From contig JAGGXZ010000002.1 of the NCBI GenBank assembly GCA_021162805.1, positions 1 to 32,920 on the forward strand: a DNA stretch of 32,920 nt, in the 5' to 3' direction. Below are positions 1 to 5,757 of this stretch, one piece after another. Source of the stretch: Candidatus Poribacteria bacterium. Lineage in GTDB: Bacteria; Poribacteria; WGA-4E; B28-G17. Under the pieces are notes generated by a model. That model saw only the letters and a list, made by a program, of their open reading frames with translations. It did not search any database and was not told the DNA's origin. Made by a program: the position numbers and the translations under genes. The stretch's first letter is position 1, and each line of letters opens with the position of its first letter.

Positions 1-279
1 GATAGTGGGATCATCCAATTTTTTCAATCTTTTGAATGTCAGTTTCCTGGCAGAGACCTTCAGTTTAAGCTTCTGAGCAGCTTGAAACAGGTTCAACATG
101 GTAGTTCCGCCTTTCTCGTCGACCCCAGTCAAAAGGCAGATCTCCTCAAACGATGCCGGTATGTTAAACAGTTTGCATATAACGAGCAATGACTTGGGGC
201 CACAGAAAGTCTCTTCAGGAGAACCACTTTGAACGATGAAAAGAGATATGAACAACAGGTAACTGATAGCAGCTTTCAT
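1..279 (-). CDS. Secreted C39-like cysteine peptidase, N-terminal part (cut by window edge)
   Basis: Only the first 93 codons are in the window; the gene runs off position 1. The product starts with a signal peptide (MKAAISYLLFISLFIVQSG), followed by a CGPKSL motif with Cys26. This is the usual position and context of the catalytic cysteine in peptidase family C39 (bacteriocin-processing type). A helix and a hydrophobic GVDEKGGTTMLNLFQAA stretch follow, as in that family. The catalytic His and Asp would lie beyond the window. I chose ATG at 279 because GGGAG precedes it; an in-frame ATG at 294 has no ribosome site. Known C39 enzymes either form the N-terminus of peptide ABC exporters or stand alone; this one has a signal peptide, so it is probably periplasmic. 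It lies downstream of two genes for cysteine-rich secreted proteins on the same strand, which suggests but does not prove that it processes or folds with them. Confidence 0.7.
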   Translation of the reverse strand, partial: MKAAISYLLFISLFIVQSGSPEETFCGPKSLLVICKLFNIPASFEEICLLTGVDEKGGTTMLNLFQAAQKLKLKVSARKLTFKRLKKLDDPTI

Positions 280-359
280 TTTTCCATCTCCCATACCGAG
301 GGAAGCTAAGCCTTTGGCTAAGCAAGAATCAGAAAACCTTTTCAATTTTTCCTTTGGTT

Positions 360-388
360 CATATACACCAAGAACACAATGATATCAA
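360..388 (-). promoter_or_regulatory. Putative sigma70-type promoter for the C39-like gene
   Basis: On the minus strand TTGATA (388-383) and TATATG (365-360) are separated by 17 bases, about 80 bases before the chosen start of the peptidase gene. Pattern match only. Confidence 0.35.
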
Positions 389-391
389 GCG

Positions 392-402
392 TTCAGGCGT
401 TT
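392..402 (-). promoter_or_regulatory. Motif AAACGCCTGAA, copy upstream of the C39-like gene
   Basis: The 11-base sequence AAACGCCTGAA on the minus strand lies just upstream of the putative -35 of the peptidase gene. An identical copy lies just upstream of the sigma-factor gene (4486-4496). It could be a shared control site, for instance for autoregulation by the sigma factor. Two copies are weak evidence, and this one lies inside the suspected mobile element. Confidence 0.25.
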
Positions 403-413
403 ATCAGTCCATA

Positions 414-455
414 GTAAACCCTAGATGGTTTACCGAAACTTGCTTAAGCAAGTTT
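414..455. repeat. Two adjacent perfect hairpins
   Basis: GTAAACC (414-420) pairs with GGTTTAC (427-433) across a 6-base loop. Two bases later comes the 20-bp perfect palindrome AAACTTGCTTAAGCAAGTTT (436-455). There is no T-tract on either side, so a simple intrinsic terminator is unlikely. The hairpins could be the core of the surrounding repeat element or a structured leader. Confidence 0.6.
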
Positions 456-581
456 GCCAAAAGAACTTCAACTTTCAGATGTCGAAAAACCCAGTAATGA
501 CGGACTTTCTCGGACCTTAGACATTGGACTTCAGACTTCAAACTTGCTTAAGGCTTCCCCTATTTAATTCCTCCTTTATGC

Positions 582-976
582 TCAAGGACATGGTCCGTAA
601 TCAGTTAGATCATAGTCGGTACCACTTTTCAGAACCGTACTATAAACCACTTCTGTGCAATGATAGTCCTCATACCTGATGTATACGCATTCAGCCCTCT
701 CTCCCACAGCGGTACACACTCTCCAACCGGAATCCTGTTGGACATCCGTGCAGAACTCTCTGTTCTTGTTTTCAATGGTGAAGAAACCCTCCTCCGGACA
801 GGTGACGGGGTACAGTCTGGCGTTGCCATCATACCAACCGACTTGCAAGTTCCTACTCCGTATAGATGAACCATGGCATCCTTTCTCAGCTCGGCTTGGT
901 CTGCTCTTACGCCTAGCACGACGATGCTCACGGCTAGAACAGCTACTATTAGGTTCCACAGCATCCATCTTCTCAT
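582..976 (-). pseudogene. 8-cysteine secreted small protein, second copy, frameshifted
   Basis: This is a paralogue of the intact gene at 2692-3084. It starts at ATG 976 behind AAAGGAGGTGA and encodes a signal peptide (MRRWMLWNLIVAVLAVS...), then the conserved GVGTCK and DCTP blocks. At about 804-806 one base is missing relative to the paralogue: the codons after DCTP shift, and the remainder (TCPEEGFF ... TDYGPCP) continues in the next frame to the TGA at 582. All eight cysteines of the intact copy are present if the two frames are joined. Either the gene is recently broken, the read has an error, or expression needs a frameshift; there is no clear slippery heptamer, so I favour the first two. 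Confidence 0.75.
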
Positions 977-1008
977 CTTCAATTCACCTCCTTTCGGCGT
1001 GGTTTCGT

Positions 1009-1731
1009 TTACTTGGGATAATCCCAGGGTAACAAACCGCCCACGTATTCTCGTAGTTTGCTGAAATCCGTCCCACCTCTGTTCCCCAGAACCGCTTCTG
1101 GAAAATATCTTTCGAGCGTATCGAACCATATCTTTGACAATTCTTTATGCCTTTTTTCCAGCTTATCCTGCTTTTTAATGTAAGGATAGTAGTATTTCAT
1201 ATACCAATCTCCATCTAGGAGTCCGGTCTTCGGATCTCTGCTCCTCTGGAATTGTTCATAGAGTCTTCTATTTATAGCTGCTATCTCATTAATCTGATGA
1301 GAGAGCTCATTCATCTCCTCCCACACCCATGCGATGCTCTCAAGAATTTCATAAAGCCTTTGTTGCTCCGGCGTGCGTTGAGTGCCAGACGTTGTTCCTT
1401 TTGTTTCCTCCTCAGGCTCTTCCTCTACCTTCTCCTCTCCCATGTCCGATTCAACTTCGGGATAAACCCCCTGCTCACTCCCCTCTTCCTTTCCTTCCTT
1501 GGCGAAGTACTCATCTAGCAGTCTGTTGAATTCCTCAAATGTGAAATCCTCTTCCTCCTTCTGCTCCGCCTCTCTCATCGTCATCCTCGCAGGTGCAGAT
1601 GCTCCCTCCTCTCTCTCAACCTTCGCCTCTTTTACCTTCAAGGTGGGTTTCTTCCCCCTCAGATGTAATATCCAAATGCCTATAACGATCAACAGGGCGA
1701 GACATACCCCGACTATCATGTATCTTCTCAT
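1009..1731 (-). CDS. Membrane-anchored protein sharing the C-terminal domain of the sigma factor
   Basis: The 240-residue product has one N-terminal membrane segment (about residues 5-23), a charged linker rich in Glu and Lys, and a C-terminal domain clearly homologous to residues about 263-440 of the sigma-factor fusion at 3133-4455. Shared blocks are FTFEEFNRLLDEYFAKEGKE, TTSGTQRTPEQQRLYEILES, a DPKTG..DGDWYMKYYYP block and the ending YVGG.LPWD. It has no sigma-factor part. The DNA of the shared blocks is nearly identical in places, so the duplication is recent. ATG overlaps the stop of the upstream gene (ATGA at 1728-1731), indicating translational coupling. I do not recognise the domain. 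By topology it would face the periplasm and could compete with, or pair with, the sigma factor's domain. Confidence 0.8.
   Translation of the reverse strand: MRRYMIVGVCLALLIVIGIWILHLRGKKPTLKVKEAKVEREEGASAPARMTMREAEQKEEEDFTFEEFNRLLDEYFAKEGKEEGSEQGVYPEVESDMGEEKVEEEPEEETKGTTSGTQRTPEQQRLYEILESIAWVWEEMNELSHQINEIAAINRRLYEQFQRSRDPKTGLLDGDWYMKYYYPYIKKQDKLEKRHKELSKIWFDTLERYFPEAVLGNRGGTDFSKLREYVGGLLPWDYPK
1297..1530. repeat. Recent segmental duplication, copy A
   Basis: DNA blocks in this stretch are near-identical to those at about 3416-3645 inside the sigma-factor fusion. Examples are the run around TTTCATAAAGCCTTTGTTG, CGGCGTGCGTTGAGTGCCAG and TTGGCGAAGTACTCATC. Together with the paired 8-cysteine genes, this shows that a [C-terminal domain + peptide] unit has been duplicated. 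Confidence 0.8.
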
Positions 1732-2636
1732 CGCCTAATCTTCCCTTCCCTGTGATCCATGACCCAATCAACCTCATTGGTGGGCATCTGAAACATCCCA
1801 AAGGGGATATCTTCATTCGCCTCAAATTCACTAAATTCGACTGCTTTCTCCGTGATGAGAACCTCTTTCCCACTCACCTCCGAGAAATATTGCGCTTTGA
1901 CCTTCACCGGATACCAAATTGAGTCGGTATACCGATCTAATACAACTTGGACCACGCTTCTCCTACCCGACAACTGATTAACTATCTCCACAGGACGATA
2001 TCCCTCAGAGGGACTTATCAGAAACTGAACCGTTTTCTCAGGTCGGGTTATCACCAACCGGTAGTATGTCTGACCATCTATCCTCTCCTTATGAAATGAA
2101 GCTCCATATCTCTCCACGTATTCCCCAATAGGGGTACCGAAGTAGGTCAACCAATATCTGGGATCGAACTCAGCCGCTTTGAAGGGATCGCGAGCAGGGG
2201 AGAAGATATGTCTTTCACTTGTGGAGTGTCCACCTTCACGTTTTCTCCTTATCGTCTCGATTATCTTCTCCCCATCGAACCTATACTCCTGAGATTGGAG
2301 CACTTTTCTTTTCACCCCTTCGAACTCCTCATCGTAGTAGTGGTATCTGATCATCCTTTTCATTGGTCCACTTGCTTGGAACTCCCCCCAGTATTCGGTT
2401 ATTCTGGGTTTTTCCAGCTTATCTCCCCACATGGAGATGTATTCTATGTTTTGCTGCCTGACCGAGGTGGAGTATGAGTGGAGCAACACATCAGCGTATT
2501 TGATCCCTTCGATAAGGAGATCATACTCCGAGGATGAAGGGGTTTCTCCTCCGCTCTGTAGGATCACCCAGATAGTTATTCCAATTATCAGTATTCCTGC
2601 GATGAATCCAACGAATCTCTTGAATAGTTTTGCCAT
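1728..2636 (-). CDS. Anchored LolA/MucB-like envelope protein
   Basis: The 302-residue product begins MAKLFKRFVGFIAGILIIGI, one membrane anchor (about residues 8-26), followed by a beta-rich domain of about 270 residues. The start at 2636 is preceded by GAGGAG; the open frame extends 18 codons further up, but through a G-tract hairpin with no ribosome site. The pattern of short alternating strands (EYISMWGDKLEKPRITEYWG, MIRYHYYDEEFEGVKRKVLQ, VQFLISPSEGYRPVEIVNQL) resembles the LolA/LolB/RseB fold, which binds lipoproteins or hydrophobic peptides. This is a fold guess, not a motif identification. RseB-type proteins regulate envelope sigma factors, and this gene sits in an operon with one. Confidence 0.6.
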   Translation of the reverse strand: MAKLFKRFVGFIAGILIIGITIWVILQSGGETPSSSEYDLLIEGIKYADVLLHSYSTSVRQQNIEYISMWGDKLEKPRITEYWGEFQASGPMKRMIRYHYYDEEFEGVKRKVLQSQEYRFDGEKIIETIRRKREGGHSTSERHIFSPARDPFKAAEFDPRYWLTYFGTPIGEYVERYGASFHKERIDGQTYYRLVITRPEKTVQFLISPSEGYRPVEIVNQLSGRRSVVQVVLDRYTDSIWYPVKVKAQYFSEVSGKEVLITEKAVEFSEFEANEDIPFGMFQMPTNEVDWVMDHREGKIRR

Positions 2637-2657
2637 GGACTCCTCTTCACAATTTCG

Positions 2658-2681
2658 GGGGGGAGACCATCTTGGCCCCCC
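2658..2681 (-). terminator. GC-rich intercistronic stem-loop after the 8-cysteine protein gene
   Basis: Ten bases past the peptide gene's stop, GGGGGG and CCCCCC arms (2658-2663 and 2676-2681) enclose a second CCA/TGG stem. No T-run follows on the minus strand, so it is probably not a strong terminator. A stem-loop right after a short secreted-product gene often stabilises that part of the mRNA or lowers downstream expression. Confidence 0.5.
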
Positions 2682-2691
2682 GCTTACCACA

Positions 2692-3084
2692 TCAAGGACA
2701 TGGACCGTAATCGGTTAGTTCGTAGTCGGTTCCAGTTTCAATATTGTGATATATCACCTCGGTGCACTCGGAAGTTTCATAGATCCAAGTTTCACACTCC
2801 TTCCGCGTACCAACAGCTGTACACTGTCTCCACCCATTATCCTGAGTGACATCGGTGCATTGTTCAACACCATAGTTCTTCTGGGTAATGTAACCGCTTT
2901 CAGGACAGGTGGTAGGAGTGCAATCCTCCCTCGCAGGTGTTACTATCGCCTTACAGGTTCCCACACCATACATGGACGCCATCACGTCCTTCTTCAGTTC
3001 AGCTTGATCTGCCTTCACGGCTAACACAACGACGCACACGGCGAAAGCTGCCAGTATGGCGTTCCATAACGTCCATCTCTTCAT
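2692..3084 (-). CDS. 8-cysteine secreted small protein, intact copy
   Basis: The 130-residue product has a positive N-terminus and a hydrophobic stretch (MKRWTLWNAILAAFAVCVVV). A plausible signal-peptidase site follows AVKA at residue 25, leaving a mature chain of about 105 residues. This carries eight cysteines (44, 55, 60, 76, 88, 97, 107, 129), an even number consistent with four disulfides. The ribosome site AAAGGAGGTGA is near perfect, and the same site precedes the second copy. Conserved blocks are YGVGTCK, DCTP, TCPE.G, CTAVG and TD..LTDYGPCP. I know no named family for it. It lies 48 bases after the sigma-factor fusion and before a strong stem-loop. It could be an exported effector peptide, a structural Cys-rich protein or a substrate of the C39-like peptidase; there is no double-glycine leader, so classic C39 leader cleavage is not supported. 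Confidence 0.75.
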   Translation of the reverse strand: MKRWTLWNAILAAFAVCVVVLAVKADQAELKKDVMASMYGVGTCKAIVTPAREDCTPTTCPESGYITQKNYGVEQCTDVTQDNGWRQCTAVGTRKECETWIYETSECTEVIYHNIETGTDYELTDYGPCP

Positions 3085-3132
3085 CTCTGACTCACCTCCT
3101 TTCGTCGAAGATGGAAATCATGTTGTTCATCA

Positions 3133-4455
3133 CTATTTGGAGTCCCATGGCAATGGGCCACCCACATACTTCCTTAGTTTGTTGAAATCCACACTAATCT
3201 GGTTTCCACTTTCGGTTATAGCCTCCGGGAAATATCTCCTCAGGGTACCATAGTATATCTTTCTCAATTCTCTATCCCTTGCGTCCAACTCACCCATTTT
3301 CTTTTCGAGCGGGTAGTAATATTTCATATACCAATCCCCATCGATCATCCCTGTTTTGGGATCTCTAGGCATCACCTTATTTAGCTCAGACAGTTGTTTA
3401 GCAATATCTGCTCTCTGATGAGAGAGCTCGTTCATTTCATCCCACACCCATGTGATGCTCTCAAGGATTTCATAAAGCCTTTGTTGTTCCGGCGTGCGTT
3501 GAGTGCCAGACGTTGTTTCCTTTGTTTCTTTCCCTGGCTCTTCCTGCTTTTTTCCCTCATTCACGTCCGGTTTAACATCAGGATAAACCTCCTGCTTATT
3601 CCCCTCTTCCTTTCCTTCCTTGGCGAAGTACTCATCAAGCAGCCTGTTGAATTCCTCAAAGGTGATCACATCTTTCTCCTTTTTCGGCTTCGGTTTCCTC
3701 AAAGCTACCCTTGCTGGTGCTCTCACGCTCGCCTGCCTCTCAACCGTCATCTCGTTGGACTCAGGCACAGGCTTTTCCTCCCCACGGTGACTCATCCATA
3801 TCCCCGCCCCTGCAAGCATTATCACAGCTACACCCGTTATCGCCACCTTCGTCGTGGCCTTCATAACAACACCTCCTATCATCTTCCCGATTTTCCCCCA
3901 TGGGAAGATCATCATCATGCCGCTCAGCCTCCTCAGAACCTTCTCCCTCACCTTCTCCTTCGCCCTCTTCACACGCATCACAACAGCATGATATGACAGA
4001 CCATACTTCTCGCTTAGCTCCATATATCCCTTCTCTTCCAGAAGATACTCCCTCAGTATCTCCCTCTCTCCCTCTGGAAGCTCGTCCATCGCCCTCATGA
4101 CCTCCTCCACCATCTCCCTCCTCAGTAGCTCCTCATCTGCCGGTGGAGAGAGCAAATCCTCAGATGCCACCTCGTCAAGGGGTATGCAGCTTCTTCTCAC
4201 CCTCCTCTTCAGCCGATTTATCGCCAAGTTACATGTTATGCTCCTTAGCCATCTCTCGAACGCATTTTGATCTCTCAATCCGCTCAGATGAAGGTGAACT
4301 TTCAGGAAGACCTCCTGAGCGATCTCCTCGGCCTCGTCGGGATCATGCAGGATGGAGAGGGCAGAGAGGAAGACGGTATGGCGGTATTTCCTCACCAGTT
4401 CCTTGAAGGCGGATTGGTCTCCCGATATGATTCTCTCCAGCAACTCCTTCCCCAT
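3133..4455 (-). CDS. Membrane-anchored ECF-type sigma factor with novel C-terminal domain
   Basis: The 440-residue product starts with an ECF sigma factor. Region 2 is about residues 14-82 (AFKELVRKYRHTVFLSALSI, DEAEEIAQEVFLKV, FERWLRSITCNLAINRLKRR). Region 4 is about 120-175 (MDELPEGEREILREYLLEE, SEKYGLSYHAVVMRVKRAKE). A single membrane segment follows (about 203-221), then a charged linker, then a domain of about 180 residues shared with the gene at 1009-1731. The topology puts the sigma domains in the cytoplasm and the C-terminal domain outside. I chose ATG 4455 because GGAGG precedes it; the open frame reaches a TTG at 4482 without support. ECF factors fused to transmembrane anti-sigma-like parts are known in some lineages, but I do not recognise this C-terminal domain. 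A natural model is envelope sensing by the outer domain with control or proteolytic release of the sigma part. Confidence 0.85.
   Translation of the reverse strand: MGKELLERIISGDQSAFKELVRKYRHTVFLSALSILHDPDEAEEIAQEVFLKVHLHLSGLRDQNAFERWLRSITCNLAINRLKRRVRRSCIPLDEVASEDLLSPPADEELLRREMVEEVMRAMDELPEGEREILREYLLEEKGYMELSEKYGLSYHAVVMRVKRAKEKVREKVLRRLSGMMMIFPWGKIGKMIGGVVMKATTKVAITGVAVIMLAGAGIWMSHRGEEKPVPESNEMTVERQASVRAPARVALRKPKPKKEKDVITFEEFNRLLDEYFAKEGKEEGNKQEVYPDVKPDVNEGKKQEEPGKETKETTSGTQRTPEQQRLYEILESITWVWDEMNELSHQRADIAKQLSELNKVMPRDPKTGMIDGDWYMKYYYPLEKKMGELDARDRELRKIYYGTLRRYFPEAITESGNQISVDFNKLRKYVGGPLPWDSK
3416..3645. repeat. Recent segmental duplication, copy B
   Basis: Partner of the block at 1297-1530. 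The high base identity covers the shared C-terminal-domain coding DNA and stops before the membrane segment, which differs between the two genes. Confidence 0.8.
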
Positions 4456-4485
4456 CGTTTTTCCCTCCATATATATAGACAACGA

Positions 4486-4496
4486 TTCAGGCGTTT
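4486..4496 (-). promoter_or_regulatory. Motif AAACGCCTGAA, copy upstream of the sigma-factor gene
   Basis: Identical 11-base copy of the motif at 392-402, here 30 bases before the sigma-factor start codon and followed by TCTATATATATGG. It might belong to the promoter of the sigma operon. Confidence 0.3.
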
Positions 4497-4618
4497 TTTA
4501 ACAAAAAATTTCGTTTCAAGGATGGAGGCGGTGAGTCCGTGAGGATGAAATCGCCCCTCGTCTCCCTCAGAAAATATATAGAGGGTGTTTCGGAGGGGTT
4601 TTAACGGGAAAAATTTCG
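4496..4618. repeat. AT-rich direct repeat upstream of the sigma-factor gene
   Basis: TTTTAAC, one to three variable bases and AAAAATTTCG occur twice: 4496-4513 and 4599-4618 on the plus strand. The pair lies in the 178-base gap between the sigma-factor gene and the TPR lipoprotein gene, where no gene is seen. It could be a duplicated protein-binding site. Confidence 0.35.
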
Positions 4619-4633
4619 CTGCTTTGGTCTTAC

Positions 4634-5743
4634 TTATCTCTCGATCATAGACGCCTTTTCGTAACACCTCGCGGCCTCGGCCTCCTTCCCGGCCATCCGG
4701 TAGATATCCCCGATATCCGTCCAGATCTGAGCGCAATCCGGCATCAGGTTTCCGGCGACCTCAAGGACCTCAGCCGCTTCGACGAGGCGATTCATCTCCA
4801 GGTAAACCCATCCCAGCATCAGGAGCGGCCTGGGATCGTCGGGAAGGAAGTTGGCGGCGAGGTTGAGGTAGAAGGCAGCCTTCTTCAGATCGCCCAGCTC
4901 GGCGTAACATGTCCCGATGAGATACTTCACCTCGCCCACGCTCACACCCACATCCGCTCCCGATCGTTCCACATCCTCCAGCAGTTGAACCGCTTCGCTG
5001 AAGAGCTCCATCTGCATCTTCCTGCGAGCGAGGTTGAACTTCCTGATCTGTATCGCCGTCTCAGGCAGGTCAAATCCGATCCCCTCGAACCATTCCCTCA
5101 GATTCCTTTCACTGAGCCTGATGACGATATCCCCTTCGACGGGGATGGCATCCCTGAGGGTTGGAAGACACCTGAATGTCCCATCCGGCATCCTCTTGAA
5201 CTGAAACAGATCGCATACCTTTCTCATCCTGAATGCCACGGGACCCGATCTGGAGCGTATAAGTTCGATCGGTGCCGCCGCGCTGAGCAGATCGTCACCT
5301 GAGGGTGGATCGACGTCGTCGAAGAGCCGGACGAACACATGCTGACTTTGAGGGTTCACCTCCACAACATGCCCCACCGGCTTGACGGGAGGGGGTGAGG
5401 GCGATTTAGAGCGCCTTTTCAACCTCATGATATCCCCCTCGGCAAGCGGTTTATGCCCCTTGACCAGGGCGATCCCGCCCATCACGTAAACCACCTCCGC
5501 CTCGCCCGGTTTCTCCTCCACATCACACAGATGCTCGCCTGTGACGGGATGTGTGATCTTCAGACGCCTTATCCCCTCGAGGCGATCTCCTCCCTTAAGC
5601 TTCGGCAGGTTCTCGACGGAGATCAGAGCTATATCGCCCTGAGATCTGCTCTCGGCATAGAGAACCGTACCGAACTCATTCTTGGCCCCGCATCCGACCA
5701 GTATAAGGCCCAGAAGGGCGATTATCGATATCTCATGCCGCAT
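4634..5743 (-). CDS. TPR-containing lipoprotein
   Basis: The 369-residue product begins MRHEISIIALLGLILVGCGA: a lipoprotein signal with lipobox LVGC, Cys18 being the acylated residue. Residues about 25-230 are a beta-rich region with no family I recognise. Residues about 245-365 form tetratricopeptide-like helix pairs (VKYLIGTCYAELGDLKKAAF, PLLMLGWVYLEMNRLVEAAE, IWTDIGDIYRMAGKEAEAAR). ATG 5743 is preceded by AAGGGG at good spacing; an upstream TTG at 5761 is possible but less likely. The gene starts 14 bases after the stop of the PEGA protein and is probably co-transcribed with it. Likely role: an envelope scaffold or assembly factor, inferred only from its TPR part and lipid anchor. Confidence 0.75.
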   Translation of the reverse strand: MRHEISIIALLGLILVGCGAKNEFGTVLYAESRSQGDIALISVENLPKLKGGDRLEGIRRLKITHPVTGEHLCDVEEKPGEAEVVYVMGGIALVKGHKPLAEGDIMRLKRRSKSPSPPPVKPVGHVVEVNPQSQHVFVRLFDDVDPPSGDDLLSAAAPIELIRSRSGPVAFRMRKVCDLFQFKRMPDGTFRCLPTLRDAIPVEGDIVIRLSERNLREWFEGIGFDLPETAIQIRKFNLARRKMQMELFSEAVQLLEDVERSGADVGVSVGEVKYLIGTCYAELGDLKKAAFYLNLAANFLPDDPRPLLMLGWVYLEMNRLVEAAEVLEVAGNLMPDCAQIWTDIGDIYRMAGKEAEAARCYEKASMIER

Positions 5744-5757
5744 CACGGTATCCCCTT

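Larger units (their letters stand above)
300..559. repeat. Possible MITE-like element with imperfect terminal inverted repeats; no gene inside
   Basis: The stretch between the frameshifted peptide gene and the C39-like gene holds no convincing ORF. Its ends are related inverted repeats. The left end has GGGAAGC (300-306) and TAAGCAAG (319-326); the right end has the complements CTTGCTTA (543-550) and GCTTCCC (553-559). The left end carries about ten extra bases between the two blocks. The centre has a 20-bp palindrome that repeats the same CTTGCTTA core. A strong ribosome site (AAAGGAGG, minus strand 577-570) sits just outside the right end with no start codon after it, as if an insertion had separated it from its gene. 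No clear target-site duplication is visible. Confidence 0.35.

Noticed and set aside
486-545. Tandem AAGTC-like short repeats (GAAGTCTGAAGTCC on the minus strand)
   Set aside because: Too short and irregular to call; reported only through the surrounding repeat element.
3340-3370. EF-hand-like DPKTG..DGD stretch in the shared C-terminal domain
   Set aside because: The spacing of acidic residues does not fit the 12-residue calcium loop and the flanking helices are not those of an EF-hand.
3394-3996. 200-residue plus-strand frame opposite the sigma-factor gene
   Set aside because: Leu/Pro/His-rich antisense translation of the charged linker; no ribosome site.
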